A stretch of DNA of 64,000 bases from Adineta ricciae (Eukaryota > Rotifera > Eurotatoria > Adinetida > Adinetidae). The notes under the pieces were generated by a model. The model saw only the letters and a list, made by a program, of their open reading frames with translations, did no database searches and was not told the DNA's origin. Location: contig CAJNOJ010000073.1 in assembly GCA_905250025.1 (NCBI GenBank), positions 46,174-110,173 of the forward strand, in the 5' to 3' direction. This document shows, piece by piece, positions 38,298 through 49,425 of this stretch; position 1 is the stretch's first letter, and each line of letters opens with the position of its first letter. A program made the position numbers and the translations under genes.

Positions 38298-39542
38298 ATG
38301 TGTTCTCATTCTTGCTTTTATCGTTCATTAGTTTACCTTCATGCACTAATTACAATTTTTGAAGCAGCAGTAACGATTACACTATTCATGCTTATCACTA
38401 CAAGCCACCAGGAGCTATTTTTCCAGATCAAGAACCCAAGCGATCATCAATCGCAAATAACTGATGTCACAAGTAATATCATCACGGTTTCACTATTTTT
38501 CATTGGTACTCTTCGAACAATAATCTTATTAATTGTCGTACTTCTTCTATTCGTTATACCCTTTGGATTATGTCCTTGTTTATTGTGCTGTCCACTATAC
38601 CGTAAATTTCTCAAAGCAAAATCGTTACATCGATTTCTTTCATTCAGTTGCAATTGCCCGTGTTATCGTGCACGTCCCAAACAACGTTTCCAATTACAAT
38701 TCGTGTTTGTCGTATTGATGTCATGTGTCCGTATTGCCACGATAGTGTTTTGCTTAGCTGTTCACAAAAATATAACAATGCAAAGTCTGGCTGTTATCGT
38801 TGCTATATCATTCTTCTTTTTGATTTTAACTACCATGTTGGATTTCTATCACTATCGCGTGTGGTGGCATTACAGACCAAATTTAATCCTGAGGGACTTC
38901 AACATGCCATCGACACCGCTATCGCCTAAACATAAACGATTTATTCCTTATACTCTATTGGGTGATAATCGTACTATGCGTTTTGGCGATAAAGCTTGTT
39001 CGAAAGGTGCTCAATGCAAAAACCGCGATTTGGAACATATTTTCATATTTCATTTCAAAAGTTACAATCCGCAGCCACGTTATTTTGATATCGAACAAAC
39101 AACGGCAGGAAAAAATCTTTATATTGGATTTCATCAAACTGACCCAAAATCAGCTATGCTCATTGCTCACTCTGACTTTCTCATTAGTACTGCATATAAG
39201 AGTACAATGATAGGTCATGGTGTTTACTTTGCTCGGTCAAGAGATGGAACAGAAAATAAAGCGAATCGTAAGGGTGCTTTCATATGTGCTGAAGTTGAGA
39301 TGGGAAGAGTGCTAAGATTAAATCCAGACGAGAGAAATTTGTATCGTGGCAAAAATGATTGGTGGTCTACACACGATACAAGTTATTTCTGCAATGCTGA
39401 TCCACGCTTAGACGAATTTTGTGTTAAAAGTCCATCTCAGATCTTAAGATGGGTCATGGTCATTGAAAATGGGTTTGATTCGAAAGTTTTCTCCTATGGA
39501 CTAGATAGAGAATTCGATGATACAAAATGTTTATGTATTTGA
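38298..39542 (+). CDS. four-helix membrane protein with C-terminal PARP-like (H-Y-E) domain
   Basis: Intron-free, 414 residues from an ATG. The N-terminal half has at least four hydrophobic segments (about residues 11-34, 56-97, 132-153 and 161-182) with a Cys-rich loop (CPCLLCCP, CNCPCYR). The C-terminal half (about 215-395) has a PARP-type triad: H279 in YIGFHQT, Y310 in GHGVYFARS and E373 in DEFCVKSPSQI. A CSKGAQCKNRD segment at 234-243 with a downstream FHF could bind zinc. Domain order is the reverse of the neighbouring PARP-4TM genes, and the two are convergent with their stop codons about 215 bases apart. NAD-dependent ADP-ribosylation at a membrane is likely; substrate and compartment are unknown. 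A second, 5'-truncated copy lies at 48469-49211. Confidence 0.8.
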   Translation: MCSHSCFYRSLVYLHALITIFEAAVTITLFMLITTSHQELFFQIKNPSDHQSQITDVTSNIITVSLFFIGTLRTIILLIVVLLLFVIPFGLCPCLLCCPLYRKFLKAKSLHRFLSFSCNCPCYRARPKQRFQLQFVFVVLMSCVRIATIVFCLAVHKNITMQSLAVIVAISFFFLILTTMLDFYHYRVWWHYRPNLILRDFNMPSTPLSPKHKRFIPYTLLGDNRTMRFGDKACSKGAQCKNRDLEHIFIFHFKSYNPQPRYFDIEQTTAGKNLYIGFHQTDPKSAMLIAHSDFLISTAYKSTMIGHGVYFARSRDGTENKANRKGAFICAEVEMGRVLRLNPDERNLYRGKNDWWSTHDTSYFCNADPRLDEFCVKSPSQILRWVMVIENGFDSKVFSYGLDREFDDTKCLCI

Positions 39543-39756
39543 AAACTGATAATCTTTCATGCCAACTTTTAAACAATTCTACTCGTAATCTACATGTATC
39601 TTATTGTTAACTTCAAATTACTATAATAGAAAAAAAGTTATATAGGATTAATATCAAGGGCGTCAATAATGGTTATACTTGTAGTAGAGATAGATACGCA
39701 TTCAAGTTCTTTCAGTAGTATAACGTATAATTTGTTGGTTATGCATATCACTATGG

Positions 39757-41231
39757 CTAAAACACGTTGCCCAGACAGCAGCATACCAAAACACCAATGA
39801 GTGAATATTGTACAAGCGATAATCCGAATGCAAACTTGTACAGAGTTTTATGACAGTAGGTTTTCTTATTGGTTTCATTGAATTGAACTTCCAGATTAGC
39901 TGGAAATATCCATACACTTCCCTATCAAAATCAAAAGAACATTTAGAGAAATGACGTTATACTGAACATATATTTTACCGCTATTAGCCATGCGAGAAAG
40001 AAGAGTATTAGCAAACAGAACATGTACGAACCAATATCATTTCCAACTTCTGTGTCTTTAGAACAACGTTGAAACGTTATAGACATCTACAAATACAATG
40101 TACGTCTTCGAAATTAAAGAATTGGGAGTTTTACTGTGATGAAAATCAAACTAAAACCAGCTAAGCCCATAGCTCCAAAAATAATCAACCATCGAGGAAT
40201 CCATGGTTGCATTGGACAATCATTTTTATATACTTGACCAATAATAAGAGCAGCTATTGGTAGAAAGGTGGATACGACCAGTATAATTAAGAGTGCCGCT
40301 CGCTTTCTTGACATTGACGCCCATTTAGATCTGTATGTAGATGCAATTGAGCGCGTTGGCTTTGAATTATTATTAATGGCTTCGTTCGACGGCGATGATT
40401 TTGGATTATTATCAACATTTTCGTTCGATGAAGCTGATTGTGGTGGAATTATGATTGATTCATGAGGTTGATCTATACAAAAAATACAACATTTTATATC
40501 ATATCAAAAGAATTTTATCGTATACTTTCAGTGATGTTTATTGATTGACATAGAGATAAATTCGAATCATCTTCTGCATCCTCTCCCTTTACTTGAAGTA
40601 ATAGTCCATAGATCATAACGCTCGAACGATGTTTTGTTTTCCATTCTAACACTTCATTTGGGAAATGAGGACATATTTTAATTTCTCTTTCTCTTGCACC
40701 AACTGTTTCTGGTTGAACTATGATTGAATCAGGCTTCTGTTTACATTGTAATACTACTTTTATAGTATACAATTTTGAATCATGAGGTGATCGGAAGTCA
40801 TATGTGTGACCATAACAACCCAACGCAGCATATTTGATGGATGGTGTTGTAAAAACATATTGTTCTCCCGGGATGTGATCTTCTCGTATTTCCAGTTTCT
40901 TTCCGTACATAGTTATATCATTGGGTAACAATAGTTGCCTATGTTCGACACAAGATCTAGCATTGTCAATACTTGTTCCATGATAACAATTTAGCCATGT
41001 TTTCCATACGTTATGATGATTGAAGAAATCTTCATCAACTGAAACAGCAAAGCGACTCCATCCACGTGGAATGACATATGTATAACCGGCCACGGTAAGA
41101 GTATCTGGAAGATCTGATGAATAACATTGATGGCAATAACATTGATCATGAGCTGGTCTACGCAATAGAATAGGCCAAGAAACACTGTCTAAAAATTCTC
41201 TACCAACTCGTGAGTGCTCGCATTCTGTCAT
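39757..41231 (-). CDS. PARP-like/TMEM272-like membrane protein, unit 1 type a
   Basis: Exons 41231-40526, 40472-40135, 40086-39979, 39921-39757 give 438 residues. The start MTECEHSRVGREFL matches paralogs. Catalytic-like motifs: CYHGTS, PSIKYAA, VLEWKT. The Cys-rich CYCHQCY stretch precedes them. The linker is Asn/Ser/Pro-rich. The membrane part has four helices with YKNDCPMQPWIPRW, FFLAWLIA, GSVWIF and TLYKFAFG, and an N-glycosylation sequon (NET) in the last external loop. Splice phases (1, 0, 0) are the same as in block A copies, so all six genes descend from one fused ancestor. Its 3' end faces that of the 4TM-PARP gene. Confidence 0.8.
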
Positions 41232-42105
41232 CGTTCTATGTGTATGAATTTGAAAAGTACGGTAAAGAGAGCAAATACTCTACTTATGTGAAGTAATCTT
41301 GCATTTTACAATCGCTTTAATCTTTTACTTTTAAACATGCAGTAAAAATGTCTTTTTATTGATGTTTCAACACAATGAAATCCGTTACTCGTAAGAATCT
41401 TTTTTTTTCAGCGAAAGAAGTCTTTCGGTTTTTATAAATATTCTGATCTCTTTTGATGCAAACAACGCATCATAACTCTCAAATAGCATCTATCGAGAAT
41501 GTTTCACTCATCTGTACTACGTCGTGTTCGCTCTAAGATGATAAATTATTAGTAAATAAACAAAGATAAGCACCCTAGTAGTTTCGATCTTTTGCAGCGA
41601 GAAGTTACTATTACGGGCACGTTTCCATATGGATTTTCTGAAAATCTCGAAATACTTTCGTGAAACAGAATGGATACGACTAAAACATAATCCGACAGTG
41701 CGCGAATACACGTATTCGAGGGTGATGAGAATGAAGAGTATAGACTCTGAATTTAGTATGATAAAGCTAACTGTTATTTTGTGTGATCGTAGTGTTGTCT
41801 TTGAGACCTTTCAAAATACATTCTATTCCACAATATAGAACGTCAGTAAATCAATTTCATCTAATTCTGAGAATATCTTCATGCAGTCATACTCTCACAT
41901 TCTGCCCATAGCAACCAATAGAAGAAAAAAAGCGTACAATAATAGTATCTTACATATCTCATCAAGCGTTCCCATTCATATGAAAAGTAGACTTTATTGA
42001 ATCGCAAGCTATTCGATATTTTATTTATATGAAAATTATTGAAGTACAAAAAGAATAATATGTTACCGATATGATTATGATGGATTTTTCATTGATACAA
42101 GTTTA
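41232..42105. other. intergenic spacer in unit 1
   Basis: Upstream region of the PARP-4TM gene and downstream region of the double-ART gene. Short frames on both strands are not conserved in unit 2. The 41751-41880 stretch is missing from unit 2. Confidence 0.4.
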
Positions 42106-44221
42106 TTACCAAAATGGATCTACTTCCTTTAGGCTGATAATATGCATTTTATCCGCAGGTTTCATTACACTGGTGACTTCATAACAAAATCCTGGCATGA
42201 GTATCACTTCATTGTCGTAACCATAGCTACTGAACTTGCTGATATATTTCCCATTTTTACATTCGATTGAAAATAGAACACGTGCCGACGAATGAGATAT
42301 GAAATTCTCTAGGATTGACCCATCTTTCGTCGCACTTGTTATTCCCCACCAAACACCTCTTGTGCCTTTCTGATAAGCATCTGAAATGTCCATCTGTATT
42401 CCACGCCAAACTAATCCTTGGTATGATGGTAATTTATTCAATGCCGTTATGAATAATTTCAAATACGGAAACCATGGTTTGGTATGATCTCTGTTTTCTG
42501 ACCGTAGTGCTTTGTTCAAAACTCGATAGAGAGAATTTCCGTCCATCTCCATTGTATACATCGTTATAGAGGCTGCTTCGTCATGTGTCAATTCATGGCT
42601 AAAACTTTTACTGTGGTGTTTGCTAATATATATATATTTATCAAGATGTTCAATAAGGCTTTCAACTGGCTGTAAAGCAACTTCCAAAGGTTGCAGGGGA
42701 ACTAATTCATAACCACTGATCGGCGTAGATATCGTCGGAGTTGATTCATCTTGATTGATAATTAACAGCCTGTAAAGATCTCTATTAATTACGAGATGTT
42801 TAGACAAAGTCAACTTACTCTTGTTGTAGCTTCCATTGCTCGACTTCATTGATGAGTTCCTTTGGCTGCGTAATGACTCGTTTGATCTATAATGCAAAAC
42901 ATTCTCGAAACGGTAGAACCATAAATAACGAGTTCAATGTGTACATTATCGTATAATGTACAACACAAAAAGGATAATAGGGTATAGTACATTCATCAGC
43001 TTTACTAAAAGCATGTTTATGTAAAACTCATGTCTTAGGCGAACCATCAAGGTTAGGATATTGTATCTTTGCTTCAGGCTACAATCAGACTACCTCCTTG
43101 TGACTCAACGAAAAATGCAACGAGCTGTTTTAAGTATCTAGGACTACAACATTACTGACCTTTGTAAAATTTTTTGCCCATTTTTCATGCCCTTCTTTAT
43201 CCATACAGTACACTAAGATACTGACCACTTGATCTAGACTATGGATAATGGGTACAAAGTGTTGTCCAACTTGTCCGCCAACAATGAAGATTATTCGATC
43301 ATTTGTCTTTTGTTTTATAAACAATTCACATTCTTCGGATGATTGAAATGTTTGAAAACCATCTGGAAACAATGGTCTTAGTTTCTCTTGAATTTTGATA
43401 TTATCTTTCGACTTTCCTATACTCGGGTGAAACCAAACCAGAAGCCGCTTGGGTGCTACACCTGGCATGCTGCCTGGCAAAGCGGCAGTAATACCTTTTT
43501 CTGCGAGAGCATTCATTTCTTCGGGTGTAAGAGTTGTTTCTTCACAGATCACAATGAATAGGTTTTCTGCTGGATTGGATCGTCCCTTAACTCGTATGAA
43601 TGTGCCTGGTGGGAGAATTGTTTCGCTTTCTTTCGGGAAGCATGAATGATTCTTTATAGATTTTCCGTTGCAACATTTGATACTAAACAACGTACGATGT
43701 TTTGTTTTATCAAGAAAAGTATCGGTCACGTGAATTTGATCCGTGCATGAGCTAGCTGCATGCCAAACATGAATACTTCCCGGAGAGTATTGATCACTGA
43801 GATCGGCGGTCACGCCTCGCCATATTGTGTCTTGGATAGATGGAAGTTTCTTTAGCGCTAACATAAATAGTTTATAATAATTTTGAAATGGCAGTGATTT
43901 AGTACGATCTTCATTTCGTAGTGCGGCGTTAAATGTTGTGTAAAATGCACCCGGGAGCGAATAGAGATATAAAGCAGCAGACTCGTCTGGTGTTAGACCA
44001 TCCTTCGGATGTTGACAACTGTTCAGTGATCGGGTCACTTCATTTAACAAGTTAGGAATTACACCTAATTTTTCGATGGGTTTTACGCAATCGATTAGGC
44101 GAAGTTGTCCAGCGTCGCTTTCAGTAACTGGAATATACAATGGGAGCGCTAATTTGTTCGGCTCTTGATTAACGTCAAGGAATCGCTGTCGGTCGCTGAA
44201 GAGTCGAGTTTCACTAGCCAT
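42106..44221 (-). CDS. double ADP-ribosyltransferase: ART - Rossmann-like - ART
   Basis: Three exons: 44221-43160, 42886-42819, 42769-42106; spliced length 597 residues. The 273-base first intron starts at GTCAGT and the small middle exon restores the end of the Rossmann-like domain (NFTK joined to IKRVITQPKELINEV). ART1 (about 75-215): R135 in IWRGV, S157 in HAASSC, E198-x-E200 in KESETILPPG. The Rossmann-like domain (about 238-370: RLLVWFHP, IIFIVGGQ, VSILVYC) is the domain found at the N terminus of the ART-TPR proteins. ART2 (about 435-590): R499 in VWRGI, S522 in GITSAT, and D562-x-E564 in YDNEVILMPG, so its first acidic residue is Asp rather than Glu. Read without splicing this looks like two separate ART genes, the second lacking an ATG. 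Confidence 0.75.
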
Positions 44222-45387
44222 TGCTATCGATTAATTGAAAGGATCTGAAGAGCAAAAAATAATAAAAACAATGTTTGTACTGCGCGATGTATTCAGAGGC
44301 TTTTGTTGACGACCTCAAAGATTAAGAATATACATGCAGTTCGTGATTACTAGAAGAAATTATTCGGAGCCCACATATCGAATATCAGAAGCCATGTTGA
44401 TCCACAACACATTTGATTAGGTAAACGTCTAAACTTCTGTGAAATTAGATACAAGTATGACTTGACAAAATATTATTCACTATGATTTCGTCGTTTGTTG
44501 GAGACGGATGTCAACAATAATCTTTACCGATCCGAATAATAATATTTTCACTGACTGCCATTTTTCTGTCTACTAGCATACTTACCTTTTCTGAAAATAA
44601 GAATTTCGATAAAAATATAAACATGCGCTATAGTATTTACACCTGACAACGACAAAAAAAAACAAGAAAATTCTGTATATAGTCAGCCAATAGAATGATG
44701 AGAATAGTTACTCATTCTGACATGCAAAGAGTATTGTACAAAAGTCCATAAATTCACTAGTTGTCAGTGTAGGTGTCTCTGTTTTTGTCGTATTTACATT
44801 CTCAGAATAAAATTTATTCAGTTTCAATGGCGACAAAAAGTATTCTTTATCGATTAAGATTCGAAATGATTTTAATAAAGAGAAAGTAGTATGTAACTTT
44901 CTATGTTCTATCACTGCGCGTTACACTAATGCAATGCATATGTCAATCCTAATAAGAGAGGATCTTGAAAAATATTCCACATCACTAGCTGAAAGCAGAC
45001 CCCTTTACACAACAACAATGAAATTGTAAATAGAATGAAGTGAAAGAAAAATTTTTTGAACTATATCTCACTCATACCTTTTTTGTTAGATTTAAATGTC
45101 TATGGTTGACTGAACGAGCTCGTTCACTGTATACATGTATATTACTTGTTCTTCGCTACATATTCACTCTTTAATCATCGATCTTATACACTGATAAAAA
45201 AGAGATATCTGTGAAAAACGTTGTACATCAACAAAATTTAATTACGGATGATACTTTCTTGTTCACTATGTGTATTCAGATATGTGATCAACGCATGTCA
45301 CCTTCTGATTTTTTAGCAGTGTCTACTGATATGACAAAAAATTAGTTTAATTGTGTTTTGATCTGGTCTATATAATGCATAGTTTCA
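44222..45387. other. intergenic spacer in unit 1
   Basis: Upstream region of the double-ART gene. A minus-strand frame at 44708-44914 is broken by small length changes in unit 2, so it is not a gene. It contains the palindrome at 45111. Confidence 0.45.
45111..45126. other. 16-base perfect palindrome
   Basis: TGAACGAGCTCGTTCA, kept unchanged in unit 2 (54823-54838) although the bases just upstream differ by a deletion. It may be a dimeric transcription-factor site in the region upstream of the double-ART gene; function unknown. Confidence 0.3.
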
Positions 45388-46940
45388 TTAACATAAGCAA
45401 CCAATTAAGGCAACAATACCACCACAGCACATTAGAACGCCAATCAACGAATACTGTGCAAGCGTTAGTCCAAATGCGAACTTGTACAGAGTTTCTTGAC
45501 AGTAATTCGTTGCGTTTGTCTGAACAAATTGTATTTTTGGCTTGACAGAAAATATCCATACACTTCCCTATCGAAAAATGAGAACACCCGTTCACAGCAA
45601 TGAAATATTCTGAATGGCTTACCGCTATTAACCATGCCAGGAAAAAGAACAATAATAAACACAAGATACAACCACTCACATATTTTCCGATTTCTTTTTC
45701 CGGATGCCATTTAAAATTTATAAACAACTACAAAACAGTGAACAAAGCCTCGAAATACATAGATGCATCCTTACTATGACAAACATTAAACAAGAAGCGC
45801 TCAGTCCCACAGATCCAAAAACTGTCACCCACCGTGGAATCCATGGTTGAATTGGACATTCAGACTTGTAGATTTGACCAATGGTCAGAGCGGCCATTGG
45901 CAGAAAAGTAGATATGATTAGCACAACCAGTAATGCTATTCTCGTTTTCGACATTGGTTTCCGATAAGAGCTGGGTAAGGGTAAGGATTCTGATTTGGGA
46001 ATAGTATTAGTAATTTCTTCCGTTATTGATGGTTCCGGTGCAACGACGTTGGATGCAGGTGGTACACCTGTTTGGAAAAAAATGTACAGTTTTAGCTCAT
46101 GTCAGGAGGAGTGTGTGTGATCTTATGAGTTAAGTCGAGCCAAAAACTATCAGAAACAAAAGGCTTTGCATAAAGACTTCGTAATAGATTTGGCGTGCTT
46201 TCAAAGTCATAAAGAAAACGACATTTGTGCGTGCACTTACTGATGTTCAGTTTTTGATATTGAGGTGAATTCGAGTCATCGCTCGCATGATTTTGCTTTA
46301 TTTCAAGTAGTAGTCCATAGATCATAACGCTCGAACGATGTTTTGTTTTCCATTCTAATTCTTCGTTTGGGATATGAGGACATAATCGTCTTCCTTGTTT
46401 TGTTGCACAAACTGTTTCTGGTTGTACAATGATTGAATCAGCCTTCTGTTTACATTGCAATACTACTTTTATACTATATAATTTTAAGTCGTAAGGTGAT
46501 CTAAAACTATGCGTATAAGCGTAGCAGTCTAGCGCGGCATAACTAATGGAAGGTGTTGTAAAAACAAATCGTTCTTCGGGGATGTGATCTTCTCGTATCC
46601 CTATTTTCTTTCCATGCATAGTCACATCATCAGGTAAGAGCAGCTGTCGATGTTCAACACAAGATTTTGCACTATCAATACTTGTTCCATGATAACAATT
46701 CAGCCAGGTATCCCATACATTATGATGATTGAAGAAACTTTCATCAACTGCAACAGCAAAACGAGTCCATCCACGTGGAATCACATATGTATAGCCAGCT
46801 ACAGTGAGGGTATCTGCAAGATTAGCTGGATAACATCGATGACAGTAACATCGATCATGATCTTTCCGGCGAAAAGAAGACGGCCATGAAACGCTGGCTA
46901 AGAATTCTTTACCAATTCGTAAGTGTGCGCATTCAGACAT
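45388..46940 (-). CDS. PARP-like/TMEM272-like membrane protein, unit 1 type b
   Basis: Exons 46940-46241, 46067-45775, 45727-45623, 45567-45388 give 425 residues. The start chosen is MSECAH, aligned with the paralogs; an in-frame ATG at 46976 would add a hydrophobic MFFFIKLLIII leader. The exon 1 donor is a strong GTAAGT; the frame otherwise runs on into intron 1 to 46092. Motifs: CYCHRCYP, CYHGTS, PSISYAA, ELEWKT; membrane part YKSECPIQPWIPRW, FFLAWLIA, GSVWIF, TLYKFAFG, with an NAT glycosylation sequon. The linker is Pro/Glu-rich. The difference between types a and b is much larger than between the two units, so they are older paralogs. Confidence 0.78.
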
Positions 46941-47651
46941 CAGTATAATGATAAGAAGTTTTATGAAGAAAAACATAGTTTACTAACGGCATATATTTGG
47001 ATATAAAAGGTAAAGCATATTGAGATGAAGAGCAAATGATGGAGAATAATGTTTCTTACTTCACACGAATCTCACATTTTATTACCGACTTGCAACTACT
47101 TATTTAGGGAATAAGTGCATGAATACGTACGTATGTTAATAAAAAAAATATAACTATTCAAAACAATGTCGTCCTTTCGAATAATAGATATGATGACTAT
47201 GATGCACTGCATTTAAATAAAGTATTCATTTCTTCCGAATTGTACCGCCCACAAAATTTATATCTACGCTTGAAATAAAGCTGGAAACTTCCGAAATATC
47301 ATTACAAATCTTCACATGTAAGTGACTGATGAAAAAAAAAGGTGAATAATAAACTACTCAATAGTAGCGGAAGTGTATGAGACTAGGAGTTCTATATTCG
47401 CACCCTTCAATTACAAATACTCATCAATTCGATGGATATAGAATATTGAGGGTGTAATTTATGTTTCAAACAATAGCTGCTGGAATATTTCATGATTCAT
47501 GATGCGAGAATAGAAGAAGAAACCTTGCACATTGCAATTCGTTAATGGATTGATCAGCGAAATCCATTAGCTGTCAGTAAGTTTTTTTTCTTCTTTCCAT
47601 CAGAGAGAGAAAAACAGTTTGCATTCAAAACAAATTCAGTGACAAATAATC
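46941..47651. other. divergent upstream region in unit 1
   Basis: Between the minus-strand PARP-4TM gene and the plus-strand prolyl hydroxylase; should contain both promoters. No coding frame seen. Confidence 0.45.
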
Positions 47652-48467
47652 ATGCCTCGCTACATGTATTCAGGTATGATTATTTTATACAAGACACAGT
47701 ATTATTTCTTTATTTATTCACTATGACCAGTAATCATCTGCGTAATATTAAGTTATTGTCTATTCAATATCGATCGAGTTTCCATTGGTGTAAATTCTTT
47801 TATAAAATGTTTGATCGATCCGCAAGAGAAAATCATTTCAACCGACAAAAATGCAGATGTATGTGCTGATCATCAATATAAAATCCGATTAATTACCCGA
47901 AATCCAACAATTATTTATATCGAAAATTTCCTAACTGAAAATGAAATAAAGCATTTAATTGAATTAGCGTAAGACAGTGTCAAAACACAACAACCTTTCA
48001 AACGAATTTGTTTTCAGACGCCCGTTATTTCTACAGTCAAAAGTCCATGATCCACATGGAGTTCGTGTGCAGAATAACTATCGAACGTCATCGACCGCGG
48101 ACCTTGAACGTGCTGAAACACCTGTTGTTAAGTGTATCGAACAACGATACGCTCAATTTCAAGGGAATATCAATGTGGAATACATTGAACCATTACAAGT
48201 TGTTCAATATACATCGGACCAAGAGGTTCTCCTTCTGTTTTCTATCTACTGACGAACTATCGAGCTTTGTTTTAGTTTAAGCCACATTTCGATTGGTTTT
48301 CTTCTCCGGAGGTATTGAAAGATCACGGACAACGCGTCACAACCTTTTTTACTTATCTCTATTCGAATTGTACACATGGCGAAACTGAGTTCGTTCATGT
48401 CCGCTTTGACAAAGCTTTACACAAGAAATTCTGTGATATTCTGACTTGTGATAAGAAATCTTCTCAA
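47652..48467 (+). CDS. prolyl 4-hydroxylase-like 2OG-Fe(II) dioxygenase, cut off at N
   Basis: Exons 47652-47673, 47731-47968, 48018-48225 and the start of exon 4 at 48276, which runs into the N at 48468. The protein begins with a short N-terminal hydrophobic anchor (VIICVILSYCLF), then the catalytic domain (ENFLTENEIKHLIELA, YRTSSTADLERAET, and HFDWFS with the first His and Asp iron ligands). The last roughly 60 residues with the second iron His and the 2OG-binding Lys are missing here but present in the unit 2 copy (57361-58356). Frame and splice sites are otherwise intact, so the truncation looks like an assembly effect. Confidence 0.8.
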
Positions 48468-48468
48468 N
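48468..48468. other. single undetermined base (assembly join)
   Basis: A lone N that fuses the interior of a prolyl hydroxylase exon (left) to the interior of the 4TM-PARP gene (right) in one open frame, 48315-49211. Each half has an uninterrupted counterpart elsewhere in the window, so the fused frame is not a real gene. Confidence 0.85.
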
Positions 48469-49211
48469 TTGCTATATCATTCTTCTTTTTGATTTTAACT
48501 ACCATGTTGGATTTCTATCACTATCGCGTATGGTGGCACTACAGACCAAATTTAATCCTGAGGGACTTCAACATGCCATTGACACCGCTATCGCCTAAAC
48601 ATAAACGATTTATTCCTTATACTCTATTGGGTGATAATCGTACTATGCGTTTTGGGGATAAAGCTTGTTCGAAAGGTGCTCAATGCAAAAACCGCGATTT
48701 GGAACATATATTCATATTTCATTTCAAAAGTTACAATCCACAGCCACGTTATTTTGATATCGAACAAACAACGGCAGGAAAAAATCTTTATATTGGATTT
48801 CATCAAACTGACCCGAAATCAGCTATGCTCATTGCTCACTCTGACTTTCTCATCAGTACTGCATATGAGAGTACAATGATAGGTCATGGTGTTTACTTTG
48901 CTCGATCAAGAGATGGAACAGAAAATAAAGCGAATCGTAAGGGTGCTTTCATATGTGCTGAAGTTGAGATGGGAAGAGTGCTAAGATTAAATCCAAACGA
49001 GAGAAATTTGTATCGTGGCAAAAATGATTGGTGGTCTACACACGATACAAGTTATTTCTGCAATGCTGATCCACGCTTAGACGAATTTTGTGTTAAAAGT
49101 CCATCACAGATCTTAAGATGGATCATGGTCATTGAAAATGGATTTGATTCGAAAGTTTTCTCCTATGGACTAGATAGAGAATTTGATGATACAAAATGTT
49201 TATGTATTTGA
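48469..49211 (+). CDS. 4TM-PARP-like gene, 5'-truncated copy
   Basis: Matches codons from about residue 169 of the gene at 38298-39542 to its stop. It keeps the last membrane helix and the full PARP-like domain with the H, Y and E residues (YIGFHQT, GHGVYFARS, DEFCVKSPSQI). Only about four amino-acid differences are seen (for example Leu for Ser at residue 205, Glu for Lys at 301, Asn for Asp at 344). The N-terminal membrane helices are absent because the sequence begins at the N. Confidence 0.8.
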
Positions 49212-49425
49212 AAACTGATAATCTTTCATGTCAACTTTTAAACAATTCTACTCGTAATCTAAATGTATCTTATTGTTAACTTCAAATCACTAGAATTGAA
49301 AAACGTTATATAGGATTAATATCGAGGGCGTCAATGATGGTTATACTTGTAGTAGAGATAGATACGCATTCAAGTTTTTTTCAGTAGTATAACGTATAAT
49401 TAGTTGGTTATGCATATCACTATGG

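Larger units (their letters stand above)
38800..48467. repeat. ART unit, copy 1
   Basis: About 9.7 kb collinear with 48469-58176, with a few differences per hundred bases by eye. Order: 3' part of 4TM-PARP (+), PARP-4TM (-), ART-Rossmann-ART (-), PARP-4TM (-), prolyl hydroxylase (+). Copy 1 keeps the complete 4TM-PARP gene; copy 2 keeps the complete hydroxylase gene. About 130 bases (41751-41880) are absent from copy 2, which in turn carries an extra intronic element. Confidence 0.9.

Noticed and set aside
42106-42897. Independent single-domain ART gene
   Set aside because: The frame opens with TTG, not ATG, and overlaps an exon and intron that join it in frame to the upstream ART gene; the unit 2 copy has a stop in the alternative reading.
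44708-44914. Minus-strand frame of 68 codons upstream of the double-ART gene
   Set aside because: Small insertions and deletions break it in the unit 2 copy.
47395-47460. Possible hairpin around the CACCC/GAGGGTG stretch upstream of the hydroxylase gene
   Set aside because: On checking the order of the bases the two arms are not reverse complements over any useful length.
48315-49211. Continuous frame joining a prolyl hydroxylase to a PARP-like domain, apparently a new fusion protein
   Set aside because: The join is the lone N at 48468. Both halves have intact separate counterparts (57985-58356 and 38298-39542), so the fusion is an assembly artefact.
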